Positions 45,596 to 55,174 of a DNA stretch of 64,000 nt are shown in pieces. Made by a program: the position numbers and the translations under genes. Within the stretch, counting starts at the first letter, position 1, and each line of letters opens with the position of its first letter. Below the pieces are notes generated by a model. It was not told the origin of the DNA. It saw only the letters and a list, made by a program, of their open reading frames with translations, and made no database searches. Origin of the DNA: Micromonospora sp. WMMD961 (lineage in GTDB: Bacteria > Actinomycetota > Actinomycetes > Mycobacteriales > Micromonosporaceae); assembly GCF_029626145.1 (NCBI RefSeq), contig NZ_JARUBJ010000002.1, positions 2,949,501 through 3,013,500 on the forward strand, read 5' to 3'.

Positions 45596-45774
45596 CCCGC
45601 CGGCAGCTGCCGGTCCTTCAGGTGTCGGAAGTCGCCGGCCGACCTGCCGACATCTGCACGGTGACCGGCACCGGCCCGCCCTCCTAGATTCGCTGCGCGG
45701 CCTGCTGACAGATGTTCCGCGAGACCCCCACCGGGACGTCGGCGCCGCGCTTTCCTCCGACGAGAGGTGGTTCC

Positions 45775-47817
45775 GTGCACCGTACCCCCCATCGAACCCG
45801 GCTGCGGCGAGCCGTGCTGGCCGCAGCCGTGGTGACCACGCTCGTGGCGACCGGGGCGGCGCAGGCCGCCGCGGCTCCGGCCAACCCCGCCGGCGGTACC
45901 GCGCCGTTCCAGGTCCTCGACCCGCAGGCCTGGCAGAACCCGGACACGATGACCTGGAACGACTACAAGGCCGTGCCCGGCAAGAACTGGGCGGACCCGA
46001 GCGTGTCGGGGTCGGTCCGCAACTTCAAGATCGCCCTGGTGGCGCTCGACTATCCGGACGAGACGTTCGCGGTCTCCCAGCGGGCCCGCTCGACGGTTTT
46101 CGGCAATCCCCAGTCCGTCGCGACCAACATCCCCCGGGCGGACGTGCCGACGTTCTACCAGGACTTCCTGAACACTCCGAACACCCTCAACAAGGGTCAC
46201 ACCCTGCACGAGTACTGGATGCAGGACTCCAACGGCCGCTACGGCGTCGACCTCACCGGGTTCGGGCCGTACCAGATGCCGGCCAAGTCCTACCAGTACG
46301 GGCTGGACAACGGGTTCAACCCGGGCGCCTGCCCGAGCGGGGACGTGTGCGCCAAGAACATCCGCACCGACGGCCTGGGCGCCTGGCGGGCGGCCGTCGG
46401 CGAGGAGGTCGCCAACCAGTACGAGCTGGTGTTCATCCTCAGCGCCGGTCAGGACGAGTCGTCGACCTGGCAGGAGTTCGGGCAGATGATCTTCCAGAAC
46501 AAGGAGGACGTGCCGGACGCCTGGGGTCCGCCGGACCCCAACCTGCCGAACTGGGCGAAGACCCGCTACGTGGACTGGACCTCGTGGAAGGCGGCGGCGA
46601 CTCTGTGGCCGAACGCCGGCGGTGGCTCCTCGACGCAGGGGGAGAGTTCCGGCATGGGCGTCTACGCCCACGAGCTGACCCATCTGCTGGGCATCGGCGA
46701 CAACTACAACAACCCGTACGGCGAGCCGCTGCGCAGGGCGTACACCGGGATCTGGAGCATGATGTCGCGCGGGTCGTTCAACGGCCCGGGCGGTCCGCAC
46801 ACCCGCTGGCAGATCCCGCCCACCAACGGCGGCTCGATGGGTTCGCTGCACACAGTGCGGGACAAGCTCAAGATCGGCCTGCTCGGCGAGGAGCATGTGC
46901 TGCGACTGTCGCGGGAGTCGCTGGCCTCCTCGGGCCTGGTGGTCGCGCAGGTCACGGCCCGGGCGGTCGACGCCGGCCCGAAGGGTCTGACCGGCGTGAA
47001 CGTCGCGCTGAACAAGGACCTGTCGCCGGCGTGCGGGGTCAGCACCGACCCGCTGTGCGACGGTGGCAACTTCAACAACTACACGGTCGAGGTCGTCGAC
47101 CGGATGGGCGCGGACTCCTTCACCCCGGACAGCGGCGTGCTGCTGAGCAAGACGAAGAACGCCGACAGCGCGCCGTTCCAGTGGGTGGTGGACGCCAACC
47201 CGCAGGACATCGACATGATCGACTTCTACCGGCCGGACGGCACCCCGCAGAAGATCACCATGGGGGACTACCGGCAGCTCTCCGACGCGCTGTTCCACGC
47301 CGGCGCGGACACCGGCAGCCAGTACGAGTACGTCGACGAGGCCAACCGACTGCACTTCTACGTCATCGACCTCAAGCGGGACGCGACCGGTTCGCTCTCG
47401 TACACCGTGGCGGTGCGTTCGCTGGACGGCACCGGCGGGCCGAGCAGCCACGGCGTGACGCTGGCCAAGGGCGAGGTGACCGGCGGCGGCAAGCCGACCA
47501 ACCGCGGAGTGACCTGCTCGTTCGAGCTGACCAACACCGGTTCCTACTCGGCCGGCGGCCAGCAGCACCCGGAGAACGTCAGCGCGTACCTGAAGTCGGA
47601 TGTCTACCGCCTGTCGGCGGAGGTGGCCGGAAAGGGCTGGCGGACCTGGCTTCCCAACCAGCTCGCCACCGCGCAGTTCGGCAAGGCCACCACGGTCAAG
47701 GTGTCGGTGGGCGCCACTGCCGCCGCCGCGGACACCGGTTTCGTGAAGCTCACCGCCACCTCGGAGAGCGACCCCACGAAGACGGTGACCAAGCAGTGCC
47801 GGGTCGAGAAGTCCTGA
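45775..47817 (+). CDS. secreted M6-like zinc metalloprotease
   Basis: A 680-residue exported protein. A signal peptide (residues 1-31) ends at an AQA-A site. The zinc motif YAHELTHLLGIGD (HExxH, near residue 299) sits in a domain like the immune-inhibitor-A/M6 group. Tightly spaced Trp and Tyr residues and a Cys pair (ACPSGDVC) follow that style. C-terminal beta domains (about 500-680) may bind substrate or wall. GTG at 45775 follows GAGAGGTGG. Two lipoprotein genes follow closely downstream. The probable role is extracellular protein degradation. Confidence 0.85.
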   Translation: MHRTPHRTRLRRAVLAAAVVTTLVATGAAQAAAAPANPAGGTAPFQVLDPQAWQNPDTMTWNDYKAVPGKNWADPSVSGSVRNFKIALVALDYPDETFAVSQRARSTVFGNPQSVATNIPRADVPTFYQDFLNTPNTLNKGHTLHEYWMQDSNGRYGVDLTGFGPYQMPAKSYQYGLDNGFNPGACPSGDVCAKNIRTDGLGAWRAAVGEEVANQYELVFILSAGQDESSTWQEFGQMIFQNKEDVPDAWGPPDPNLPNWAKTRYVDWTSWKAAATLWPNAGGGSSTQGESSGMGVYAHELTHLLGIGDNYNNPYGEPLRRAYTGIWSMMSRGSFNGPGGPHTRWQIPPTNGGSMGSLHTVRDKLKIGLLGEEHVLRLSRESLASSGLVVAQVTARAVDAGPKGLTGVNVALNKDLSPACGVSTDPLCDGGNFNNYTVEVVDRMGADSFTPDSGVLLSKTKNADSAPFQWVVDANPQDIDMIDFYRPDGTPQKITMGDYRQLSDALFHAGADTGSQYEYVDEANRLHFYVIDLKRDATGSLSYTVAVRSLDGTGGPSSHGVTLAKGEVTGGGKPTNRGVTCSFELTNTGSYSAGGQQHPENVSAYLKSDVYRLSAEVAGKGWRTWLPNQLATAQFGKATTVKVSVGATAAAADTGFVKLTATSESDPTKTVTKQCRVEKS

Positions 47818-47902
47818 CCGACGCCCGGGGTTGACCCCGTTCCTGCCGGGTCCGCGGTGGCCTGCCATCGCGGACCCGGCAGGCGGGCGAGAGGAGGATG
47901 AC

Positions 47903-48337
47903 GTGCGGCGAGGCACCATGGCGTTGCTACCCCTGCTGCTGGCCGGAGCGACCGGCTGCGGCACCGTCGGCGCCGACCCGGAGGCGGTCTCCCCGACGAC
48001 CGTCCGGGTCCTGGTACGCGACATCAACATCCGGGCCGCAGGCGTGGACTGCGCCGGCACCGGTCCCTACCAGCACTTCCACAACCGGGCACCGTTTCGC
48101 GTGCTGGCCCCGGACGGGTCGGCGCTGGCCAGCGGGCAGCTGTCGGCGGGTACCGCGGTGGCGGCGTTCACCGAGGACCTGGGGGTCGAGCGGCTGCCCA
48201 CCTACTGCGAGTTCGCCGTCGGTGTGCGGGTGCCGCAGCGGGCCTCCTACCGGCTGGAGGTGGACGGCCGGCCGGCGCTCGACCTGACGCCGGACCACAG
48301 CGAGGGCCCTGCGCTGGTGGCGGTGGTCCCGTCATGA
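47903..48337 (+). CDS. unknown lipoprotein, beta-rich
   Basis: A 144-residue protein. The signal ends in a lipobox-like ATGC with Cys19, so a membrane lipoprotein is likely. The rest is beta-rich with two further Cys residues (VDCAG and TYCEF). No family known. GTG at 47903 has GAGGAGG upstream. Located 85 bases after the M6 protease and overlapping the thioredoxin-like gene by four bases; the two are coupled. Confidence 0.75.
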   Translation: MRRGTMALLPLLLAGATGCGTVGADPEAVSPTTVRVLVRDINIRAAGVDCAGTGPYQHFHNRAPFRVLAPDGSALASGQLSAGTAVAAFTEDLGVERLPTYCEFAVGVRVPQRASYRLEVDGRPALDLTPDHSEGPALVAVVPS

Positions 48338-48912
48338 GGCGGGCCGTCCTGCCACTGGTGCTGGCCGCGGCGCTGCTGGTCGGATGCAGTACGCCCGAGC
48401 CCGCACCCGGGCCGGCACCGGCCGGAGGGGCGGCGGCGCTGCCCGGACCGGTCCCCGCCGACCTGGCGCTGCGCCCGGCACCCGGCACCGCACCGGCCGC
48501 CCCGACGTTCACCGGCGCGCTGACCGACGGCACACCCTTCGTCGCGGCCGACCTGTGGGCGCAGCGTCCGGTGGTGCTCACCTTCTTCACCTCCTGGTGC
48601 ACCACCTGCGCCAGTCGCCAGGCCGCCTTCAGCGAGCTCGCCCGCACCTATCGGGACCGGGTGGTCTTCGTCGGTGTGGCCGGCACCGACCAGGCCGACG
48701 AGGTCCAGGACTACCTACGCGCGCACCGGGTGGAGTATCCGGTCGTCCTGGACGACCAGCAGACCATCTGGCGTTCCTACGCGGTGCGGGAGCCGCCGGC
48801 CGTCGTACTGGTGGCCAAGGGTGGCGCCCTGCTCCGCGGCTGGCCGGGTGGCCTGGACGCCCCGGCACTCGACCAGCGGCTGCGGGAGCTGGTGCTGGCC
48901 GGCCAGCCGTAG
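48334..48912 (+). CDS. TlpA-like thioredoxin-fold lipoprotein
   Basis: A 192-residue protein. The lipobox LLVGC has Cys18, then an Ala/Pro-rich linker, then a redoxin domain with active site WCTTC (Cys89 and Cys92) after FFTSW. A cis-proline follows in VREPPAVVLV. Such proteins reduce or oxidise disulfides outside the cell. Overlaps the preceding gene by four bases (ATGA). It may keep secreted proteins such as the adjacent protease or lipoprotein in the right disulfide state; that link is inferred from position only. Confidence 0.88.
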   Translation: MRRAVLPLVLAAALLVGCSTPEPAPGPAPAGGAAALPGPVPADLALRPAPGTAPAAPTFTGALTDGTPFVAADLWAQRPVVLTFFTSWCTTCASRQAAFSELARTYRDRVVFVGVAGTDQADEVQDYLRAHRVEYPVVLDDQQTIWRSYAVREPPAVVLVAKGGALLRGWPGGLDAPALDQRLRELVLAGQP

Positions 48913-49078
48913 TCCCGTCACCCAGACACTTTGATGCGGCCTCACCCGGGACCCCCGCCCTCGACAGGCGAGGGCCGCAGCCGTCGAACCACACCGGGTG
49001 AAGTTCCTACACGTGCAGATGGCGGCACCGGCCACCGGCTCGTAGCGTACGCATCCTCGGACACATCAAGGAGACTGC

Positions 49079-50974
49079 ATGTCTACAGTGGGAACGCGCT
49101 GGCGCTCAGCCGTGGCCGTACTGTCCGCGACAGTGCTCGCCACCCTCGGCGCGGCGCCGCAGGCGCTGGCGGCGGACGGCCCGCCGTCGATCGTCGTCCA
49201 GGACGGCGTCACCCAGCCGGTGTTCGGCTACGCCGACGCCATTCGGGAACGCCTCTTCATCGACTCCACCTTCGACAGCGACAACGACGGTCTGCGCGAC
49301 ATCATCGCGTTCGACCTGATGCGGCCGGCGGCCACCGCGCAGGGGTTCAAGGCTCCCGTGGTGATGGACGCCAGCCCCTACTACTCGACGGTCTGCCGGG
49401 GCAACGAGTCCGAGTGCAAGGCGGACCTCGACGGCGACGGGCTGCTGGACAAGTGGCCGCTGTTCTACGACAACTACTTCGTGCCGCGCGGCTACGCGGT
49501 CATCCTGCTGGACATGGTCGGCACGAACAACTCCACCGGCTGCCCGACCACCAACGCCAACCAGGACAACCTGAGCGCCAAACAGGCCATCAACTGGCTC
49601 AACGGTCGGGCCACCGCCCGTAACGCCGCCGGTGAGGTCGTCAAGGCGGACTGGCACAACGGCAAGACGGGGATGATCGGCAAGTCGTACGACGGCTCGC
49701 TGGCCATGGCCACGGCGGTGACCGGCGTGAAGGGCCTGACCACTGTCGTGCCCATCAGCGGACCGACCGAGTACTACGACTACGTGCGCAGCAACGGTGT
49801 GGTCACCCGAGGCAACAGCTACGTTTCGTCGCTGGCCAACACGGTCACCAACCCCGAGCGTCGGGACTACTGCAAACCGGTGCGGGACGCGATAGGCGCC
49901 GCCGACGGCGACGAGCACGGCGACTACACGGCCTTCTGGAACGAGCGCAGCTACGTCAAGAAGGTCCCCAACGTCACCGCCAGCGTGCTGCTCTACCACG
50001 GCCTCAACGACGACAACGTCCGACCGGACCACTTCAGCAAGTTCTGGTACGCCCTGGCGGAGAACAACGTGCCGCGCAAGCTGTGGTTGTCGCAGGAGGG
50101 CCACGTCGACCCGTTCGACTCACGCCGCGCGGTGTGGGTGTCGACGCTGCACCGCTGGTTCGACTTCTGGCTGCAGGGCGTCGCCAACGGCATCATGGAC
50201 GAGCCGCGGGTGGACCTGGAGCGCTCCGCCGACGTGTGGGAGACCCACGCCGACTGGCCGATCCCCGGCAAGGCCGACACCGAGGTGTTCCTCCAGCCCG
50301 GCACCACCGGAGCGGGCGGTCTCGGGCTGGTGCCCGCCGCGAAGCCGGCGACCGGGGCGTTCCAGGACAGTCGTACGCAGAGCCAGAACACCATGATCCT
50401 CAACCCGGACGTGGTGCAGCCCAACCGGCTGGCCTTCCTGTCCGCGCCACTGACCGCGCCGCTGCACATCTCCGGCACCCCCACCGTGCAACTGCGGGCC
50501 TCCGCCGACCAGACCGACACCAACCTCGGCGCGATCCTGGTCGACTACGGCACCGACGAGCGCGTCGCACACCGGGCCTCCGGCGAGGGCATCATCACCC
50601 TGACCACTGAAGACTGCTGGGGCCAGAGCAGCCCGACGGACGACGGCTGCTACAAGCAGACGGAGAAGCGGGTGGCCACGGCCGACTACGAGCTGGTCAC
50701 CAAGGGCATCATGGACGCCCAGAACCGGCAGTCGATCCGCATCGCCGTGCCGCTGGTGCCCGGGGATTCGTACAACTTCAGCTTCCCGCTGCTGCCGGAG
50801 GACTACGTCTTCAAGCCCGGCCACCGGATCGGCGTGATCATCGTGGCCAGCTACCCGCAGTACTCCAGCCAGGCGGACACCACCGCCGCGAACCTGCAGG
50901 TCTCGCTCAAGAGCAGCAACATCGTGCTACCCGTCGTCGGCGGCACCGCCGCCGCGCACGCCGCCGGGCTCTGA
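49079..50974 (+). CDS. secreted CocE/S15-type alpha/beta hydrolase (X-Pro dipeptidyl-peptidase-like)
   Basis: A 631-residue exported protein. A signal peptide ends at ALA-AD (residue 31). The nucleophile motif GKSYDG has Ser203, the acid is in GLNDDNV (Asp311/312) and the base is His342 (EGHVD). The C-terminal jelly-roll (about 420-620, LSAPLTAPLHISGTPTVQLRASAD) is typical of the S15/CocE family. Likely an X-Pro dipeptidyl-peptidase or an acyl hydrolase outside the cell. Preceded by a ribosome site (AAGGAG) and followed by a strong hairpin. Confidence 0.9.
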   Translation: MSTVGTRWRSAVAVLSATVLATLGAAPQALAADGPPSIVVQDGVTQPVFGYADAIRERLFIDSTFDSDNDGLRDIIAFDLMRPAATAQGFKAPVVMDASPYYSTVCRGNESECKADLDGDGLLDKWPLFYDNYFVPRGYAVILLDMVGTNNSTGCPTTNANQDNLSAKQAINWLNGRATARNAAGEVVKADWHNGKTGMIGKSYDGSLAMATAVTGVKGLTTVVPISGPTEYYDYVRSNGVVTRGNSYVSSLANTVTNPERRDYCKPVRDAIGAADGDEHGDYTAFWNERSYVKKVPNVTASVLLYHGLNDDNVRPDHFSKFWYALAENNVPRKLWLSQEGHVDPFDSRRAVWVSTLHRWFDFWLQGVANGIMDEPRVDLERSADVWETHADWPIPGKADTEVFLQPGTTGAGGLGLVPAAKPATGAFQDSRTQSQNTMILNPDVVQPNRLAFLSAPLTAPLHISGTPTVQLRASADQTDTNLGAILVDYGTDERVAHRASGEGIITLTTEDCWGQSSPTDDGCYKQTEKRVATADYELVTKGIMDAQNRQSIRIAVPLVPGDSYNFSFPLLPEDYVFKPGHRIGVIIVASYPQYSSQADTTAANLQVSLKSSNIVLPVVGGTAAAHAAGL

Positions 50975-50984
50975 CCGGCTGATC

Positions 50985-51014
50985 GGGGACGGCCGCCCGA
51001 AAGCGGCCGTCCCC
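50985..51014. terminator. perfect 12-bp hairpin between convergent genes
   Basis: GGGGACGGCCGC at 50985-50996 pairs exactly with 51003-51014 around a CCGAAA loop, between convergent genes (stops at 50974 and 51041). Bidirectional terminator. Confidence 0.85.
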
Positions 51015-51040
51015 ACGGGTGCTGCGGATCGCTCCGAGGT

Positions 51041-52282
51041 TCAGCGGGTCGGCACCCCGGCGGTCGGGGTCGGTTGGACCCGCTCGAATCGCACCTTGCT
51101 CAGCCAGCCCGGGAGGTCGCTGAGCACGTACAGCTCGCCGTTGACATCGGCGCCGAAAGCCGTCGGCTGGGTGGGGAAGGTGCCGATCTCAGCGGACTCG
51201 TACCCACCCGTCGACTTGGGACGGATGGCGAACGCGCGGGTCGAGCAGTAGTCGCTGGCGATGTAGGTCCCGCGGGCCTCCGGGGTGACGGACCCCCGGT
51301 AGACCAGGCCGCCGATGATGGAGCAGTTCTCCGTCATGTAGTGGTCGTACTCGGCGATCGGGTCGGTGAGCCGCACGCCCGGCCGGCACTGCGTCTGGTC
51401 GAAGACCGGCGTGCCCTCCCGGCAGGACCAGCCGAGGTTCGCGCCACGCTGCGACGGGCGGATGTGGTTGATCTCCTCGATCAAACCCTGACCGACGTCA
51501 CCGATCCACAGCGAGTTGTCGACCGGGTCGACGGAGAACTTCCACGGGTTGCGCAGCCCGTACACCCAGATCTCCGGCCGCGCGCCCGGCGTGCGGACGA
51601 ACGGGTTGTCGAAGGGTACGCAGTACGGCTTGCCGCCGCAGCTGCGGTTGACGTCGATCCGCAGGATCTTGCCGAGCAGGGTGCCGAGGTTCTGGCCGCT
51701 CTTGAACGGGTCGTTCGCGCCGCCGCCGTCGCCGGTCGACCAGTAGAGGTAGCCGTCGCGGCCGAACGCCACCTGTCCGCCGTTGTGGTTGCCGTACTCG
51801 GCGTGCTCCTGGGTGAGCAGCACCTGCACCCGATCGGGGGCGCCGATGGGCACTCGTGCCAGGGTCAGTGCGCCGGCCGGCAGGCTCGTGTAGGCCACGT
51901 AGAGGATGCCGGTACGCGCGAAGTTCGGCGCAGGCGTGATGCCGAGGAGGCCGCGCTCGTTGTCCGACGCGTCGATCCGGGAGGTCAGGTCGAGCACCGG
52001 ATCGGCCGCCAAGCCGCTGTCGGGGTGGTACGCGCGGACGGTGCCGCCTTTCTCCGCGATCAGCATCCGGCCGTCCGGCAGCCCGGTGATCGCGACCGGA
52101 CGCTGCAGGCCGAACGCCACCCGTTCGGATACCACGGTCAGCTCGGCGAGTGGCGTCGCACGGGTGTGGGATGGGCCGGTTGCAGCGCTGCCGGTCGCCG
52201 ACAGCGGTGGCAACACGAGTGCGGTCAGGGTGAGGATGAGCAGCCCGGCCAGGATGGCCGGGCGACGACGTCGTCGCGACAT
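51041..52282 (-). CDS. secreted PQQ-dependent sugar dehydrogenase-like protein
   Basis: A 413-residue exported beta-propeller. A signal or anchor (residues 8-30) follows five arginines. Conserved stretches are LQRPVAITGLPDGRMLIAEK, then GLLGITPAPNF, then YGNHNGGQVAFGRDGYLYWSTGDGG and WVYGLRNPWKFSVDP, as in soluble aldose dehydrogenases of the GSDH group. Oxidises sugars outside the cell, using PQQ if the cofactor is present. ATG at 52282 follows GAGGAG. The promoter holds a TTGACTGGAGTCAA palindrome. Confidence 0.87.
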   Translation of the reverse strand: MSRRRRRPAILAGLLILTLTALVLPPLSATGSAATGPSHTRATPLAELTVVSERVAFGLQRPVAITGLPDGRMLIAEKGGTVRAYHPDSGLAADPVLDLTSRIDASDNERGLLGITPAPNFARTGILYVAYTSLPAGALTLARVPIGAPDRVQVLLTQEHAEYGNHNGGQVAFGRDGYLYWSTGDGGGANDPFKSGQNLGTLLGKILRIDVNRSCGGKPYCVPFDNPFVRTPGARPEIWVYGLRNPWKFSVDPVDNSLWIGDVGQGLIEEINHIRPSQRGANLGWSCREGTPVFDQTQCRPGVRLTDPIAEYDHYMTENCSIIGGLVYRGSVTPEARGTYIASDYCSTRAFAIRPKSTGGYESAEIGTFPTQPTAFGADVNGELYVLSDLPGWLSKVRFERVQPTPTAGVPTR

Positions 52283-52338
52283 GTTCAGCTCCTCGAGCAG
52301 GTGGGTGGTGGACGCGGTCTGGGAGCGTTCCCACACTA

Positions 52339-52356
52339 CATTGACTGGAGTCAATG
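52339..52356. promoter_or_regulatory. palindrome CATTGACT-GG-AGTCAATG
   Basis: A perfect 8+8 repeat with a two-base centre, 57 bases upstream of the dehydrogenase start. It contains a TTGACT that could double as a -35 element. Likely a repressor operator, perhaps for a TetR or MarR regulator not identified here. Confidence 0.6.
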
Positions 52357-52469
52357 ACAAACTCACCTGTCGTCTGCGGGCGAACCGCCCTCGGGCTGCT
52401 CCGGCGGGCAGCGGATCTCGCCGTTCATGCCGGCCGGGTAGCGGCCACTCGACGTCGCCGGGCCCCGGC

Positions 52470-52940
52470 TCACGTACCGGGCATGGCGCCTTCGGCGAGC
52501 TTGAGGCGCGTCCAGATGTTCATGTTGATCACAATGGCGACGATCTCCAGGATCTCCGCCTCGGTGAAGTGCATGGTCATCTTGTCGTGTGCCTCCTGGA
52601 CCCGGTCGTTGACGGTGTTGTCCGCGGTTCGGGTCAACGCCTCGGTGTAGGCCAGCGCGGCTCGCTCCTTCTCGGTGAACAGATGCGTCTCCCACCACGC
52701 GGTGAGGGTCTCGACCTTGGCGGGCGGGATGTCGGCGGTACGAGCGGCGGCGTGGTGCACCAGGAGGCAGTAACTGCAATTGTTGATCTGCGCGACGCGT
52801 AACCGCAGAAGCTGCGCCAGGGCGGGTTCCACCTGGAGTGTCGCGGTGTGGTCGAAAGCCGCCGCCCCGGCGTCGGCCAGCGCCATGAGCTGCTCGTTCG
52901 ACGCGGCGTTCAGTCGGACGTTCTGGATCCTGGCGTCCAC
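52470..52940 (-). CDS. carboxymuconolactone decarboxylase/AhpD-like protein
   Basis: A 156-residue all-helical protein. The AhpD-type redox centre reads NNCSYCLLVH with Cys55, Cys58 and His62. Members act as peroxidase-linked disulfide reductants or decarboxylases. GTG start after GGAGGAGG. It is followed leftward by the sugar dehydrogenase and preceded by the quinone-oxidoreductase-like gene, 48 bases upstream on the same strand, suggesting co-transcription with the latter. Confidence 0.88.
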   Translation of the reverse strand: MDARIQNVRLNAASNEQLMALADAGAAAFDHTATLQVEPALAQLLRLRVAQINNCSYCLLVHHAAARTADIPPAKVETLTAWWETHLFTEKERAALAYTEALTRTADNTVNDRVQEAHDKMTMHFTEAEILEIVAIVINMNIWTRLKLAEGAMPGT

Positions 52941-52988
52941 GAGGCGACCTCCTCCAGGTGTTCGTGTAACCGAGCGTGGTAGGGGCCA

Positions 52989-53906
52989 TCACCGACGAAC
53001 GTTGACGACGGTCTTCCCGGTGACCCGCTCGGTCGGGTTGAGTGCGGCGACGGCGTCGTCCAGGGTCGTGACGGTGCCGATATTCGTCCGTAGTCGTCCG
53101 TCCCGCACCCGCCCAACGATCTCAGACAGCTGGGCGCGATCGGACACGACGACGAAATCGACCGCCAGGCCGTCCGCCGGCCGCGCCTCGGACGGGCCGA
53201 CGACAGACACCAGTGTTCCTCCGGCTCGGATCAGAGCGGCGGAGCGCTTCCCGATGTCACCGCCGATGACGTCGAAGACGAGGTCGACTCCACCGATGTC
53301 TTCCAGGGCGTCCTCGCCGAGGTCGACGAACTCCTGTGCGCCGAAGTCGAGCGCGCTCTGCCGGTCGGCAGTGCGTCCGGTGCCGATGACGTGGGCGCCG
53401 AACTCACGTGCGAGCTGCGCCACCATCGAACCGACTGCGCCGGCGGCACCGTGCACGAGGACGCTCTGCCCCGACCGGAGGCGGCCGTGTTCGAACAGTC
53501 CCTGCCACGCGGTCAGCCCCGAGATCGGCAGGCTCGCAGCCACCGCGTAGTCGACGTCGGCGGGCAGCGGCGCGAGGTTGCGAGCCTCGACCGCCGAATA
53601 CTCCGCCAGGGTGCCGTCGCGAGTCCAGTCGGTGAGGCCGAAGACCCGCTGTCCGACGGACAACCCGGTCGTGCCATAGCCGAGAGCGGTGACCACTCCG
53701 GCCAACTCGTGCCCGGGCACAGACGGCGTCCGGTCACGGCCGAGGCGATCCGTCCAGGTCGAGGGCCAGGCCATCTCGGTCGGCACGAAGCCCGAGGCGT
53801 GAACCTGAACGACGACGTCGTTCAGCGACGGTTCCGGCTCGGGCCGCTCCACCAGCGTCATCCCGGCCGTTCCCGCCGCCTCGTCCGTCACCACGATCGC
53901 CTTCAC
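52989..53906 (-). CDS. NADP-dependent quinone oxidoreductase-like protein (zinc-free MDR)
   Basis: A 305-residue medium-chain reductase. The N-terminal GroES-like part carries VPGHELAGVV and the Rossmann motif is HGAAGAVGSMVAQLA. No structural zinc cysteines are present, so it belongs to the quinone/enone reductase branch. GTG start follows GGAGG. It is the first gene of a leftward unit with the AhpD-like protein. It probably reduces quinones or enones with NADPH. Confidence 0.88.
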   Translation of the reverse strand: MKAIVVTDEAAGTAGMTLVERPEPEPSLNDVVVQVHASGFVPTEMAWPSTWTDRLGRDRTPSVPGHELAGVVTALGYGTTGLSVGQRVFGLTDWTRDGTLAEYSAVEARNLAPLPADVDYAVAASLPISGLTAWQGLFEHGRLRSGQSVLVHGAAGAVGSMVAQLAREFGAHVIGTGRTADRQSALDFGAQEFVDLGEDALEDIGGVDLVFDVIGGDIGKRSAALIRAGGTLVSVVGPSEARPADGLAVDFVVVSDRAQLSEIVGRVRDGRLRTNIGTVTTLDDAVAALNPTERVTGKTVVNVRR

Positions 53907-54489
53907 TCATTACCTCCTCAATCCAGCCCTCGTTCGCGCCATCACGAGGAGCACGATCGTCAACAGCATCAGCGGTGCCGGGCTCGGCGTCCTGTCACGG
54001 CCGTCGGCAGCGCTCGGGGTCACGGGTGTCGAGGAGCGGGCGCGACAGCGGCGGCATCGGCAGCACGGCACCGCGTCGAGACGCCACCCGTCGAGACTCG
54101 CGCTCATGACCGGCGTTCTTCCGGGCAGCACCGGGTTCCCCCGAGAGTGGCGGACACACGTTGGAACTCGATGCCGGTGGGTAAGTCGAACCGTCGGTCG
54201 CGAGCGAAGGACGACCCGAAGCTAGTCCCGCCAGAACTGGTCCGTCAAGTCCAGTTTTGGGAACGAGGAGTGCCGGTGCGGAAGGGTGCAGGCCAGCTCA
54301 TCTGCCGTTGGAATGACCCTCCGGGGTGGCTTAGGATTCCTCGCAGCGGGACTATACAGTCCATGAAGAGCGTGATCTGGAAACGAGCCCGGCCTGCGGG
54401 GCGCTCGGACTTCTCGCCTGATTAATCGGTTTCGGGTGCTCTGTCCCGTGACCGCGACACCGGTACCAACGACACGTTGAGGAGACGAC
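53907..54489. other. 583-base region with no convincing gene
   Basis: A leftward open frame (53910-54131, 73 codons) ends in a hydrophobic stretch (PLMLLTIVLLVMA) just before the oxidoreductase ribosome site, and a rightward frame ends at 54425 (KLVPPELVRQVQFWERG). Neither has a good start or family pattern. I call this intergenic, containing the msrA promoter. Confidence 0.45.
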
Positions 54490-54993
54490 ATGACCACCGA
54501 AAAGGCGATCCTCGCCGGCGGCTGCTTCTGGGGCATGGAGGAACTCTTCCGCCACCAGCCGGGCGTCGTGTCCACGCGTGTCGGCTACAGCGGCGGCGAC
54601 GTGCCGAACGCCACCTACCGCAACCAGGGCACCCACGCGGAGTCCATCGAGGTCGTCTACGACGCCGAGAAGACCGACTTCCGTGCGCTGCTCGAGTTCT
54701 TCTTCCAGGTCCACGACCCCTCGACGAAGAACCGCCAGGGCAATGACATCGGTGTCAGCTACCGCTCGGCCATCTTCTACACCACTGACGAGCAGAAGCG
54801 CGTTGCCGAGGACACGATCGCCGACGTCGACGCCTCGGGCCTGTGGCCTGGCAAGGTCGTCACCGAGGTGACCCCGGCGGGCGACTTCTGGGAGGCTGAG
54901 CCTGAACACCAGAACTACCTGCAGACCTACCCTGACGGTTACACCTGCCACTTTCCCCGCCCTGGGTGGAAGCTGCCGAAGCGGACCGCCTGA
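54490..54993 (+). CDS. msrA: peptide-methionine (S)-S-oxide reductase MsrA
   Basis: A 167-residue enzyme. The active site GGCFWG has Cys12 and the family block VGYSGGDVPNATYRNQGTHAES follows, split here by position (about 31-52). DIGVSYRSAIFY and EPEHQNYLQTYPDGYTC complete the MsrA pattern. Reduces methionine sulfoxide in oxidised proteins. ATG follows TTGAGGAG. It stands alone on its strand; no msrB is adjacent. Confidence 0.97.
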   Translation: MTTEKAILAGGCFWGMEELFRHQPGVVSTRVGYSGGDVPNATYRNQGTHAESIEVVYDAEKTDFRALLEFFFQVHDPSTKNRQGNDIGVSYRSAIFYTTDEQKRVAEDTIADVDASGLWPGKVVTEVTPAGDFWEAEPEHQNYLQTYPDGYTCHFPRPGWKLPKRTA

Positions 54994-55093
54994 CGCCGCG
55001 GCGATCCGATCCGACTTTCGCCAGGGTGAGGACCGAATAGTCCACCAAAACGCTCCGGCGATCGCTGAAATGGCGAACCTGGAATAGGTGGGA

Positions 55094-55165
55094 TCAGTTG
55101 GCACGACGCACAATCGGAGGACTCGAAGGTCCAATTCCCAACTGACTATCCGGTGCGCTGGATAG
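55094..55165. promoter_or_regulatory. inverted repeats upstream of the TetR gene
   Basis: TCAGTTGG (55094-55101) has its exact complement at 55138-55145, and CTATCC (55146-55151) pairs with GGATAG (55160-55165). The second ends ten bases before the TetR start, so it could be an autoregulatory operator. Confidence 0.4.
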
Positions 55166-55174
55166 ACTCGGCCG

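Noticed and set aside
53910..54131. 73-codon leftward frame ending in a hydrophobic stretch before the oxidoreductase gene
   Set aside because: No ribosome site at its start, Arg/Cys-rich first half without family pattern; kept only as a note in the gap entry.
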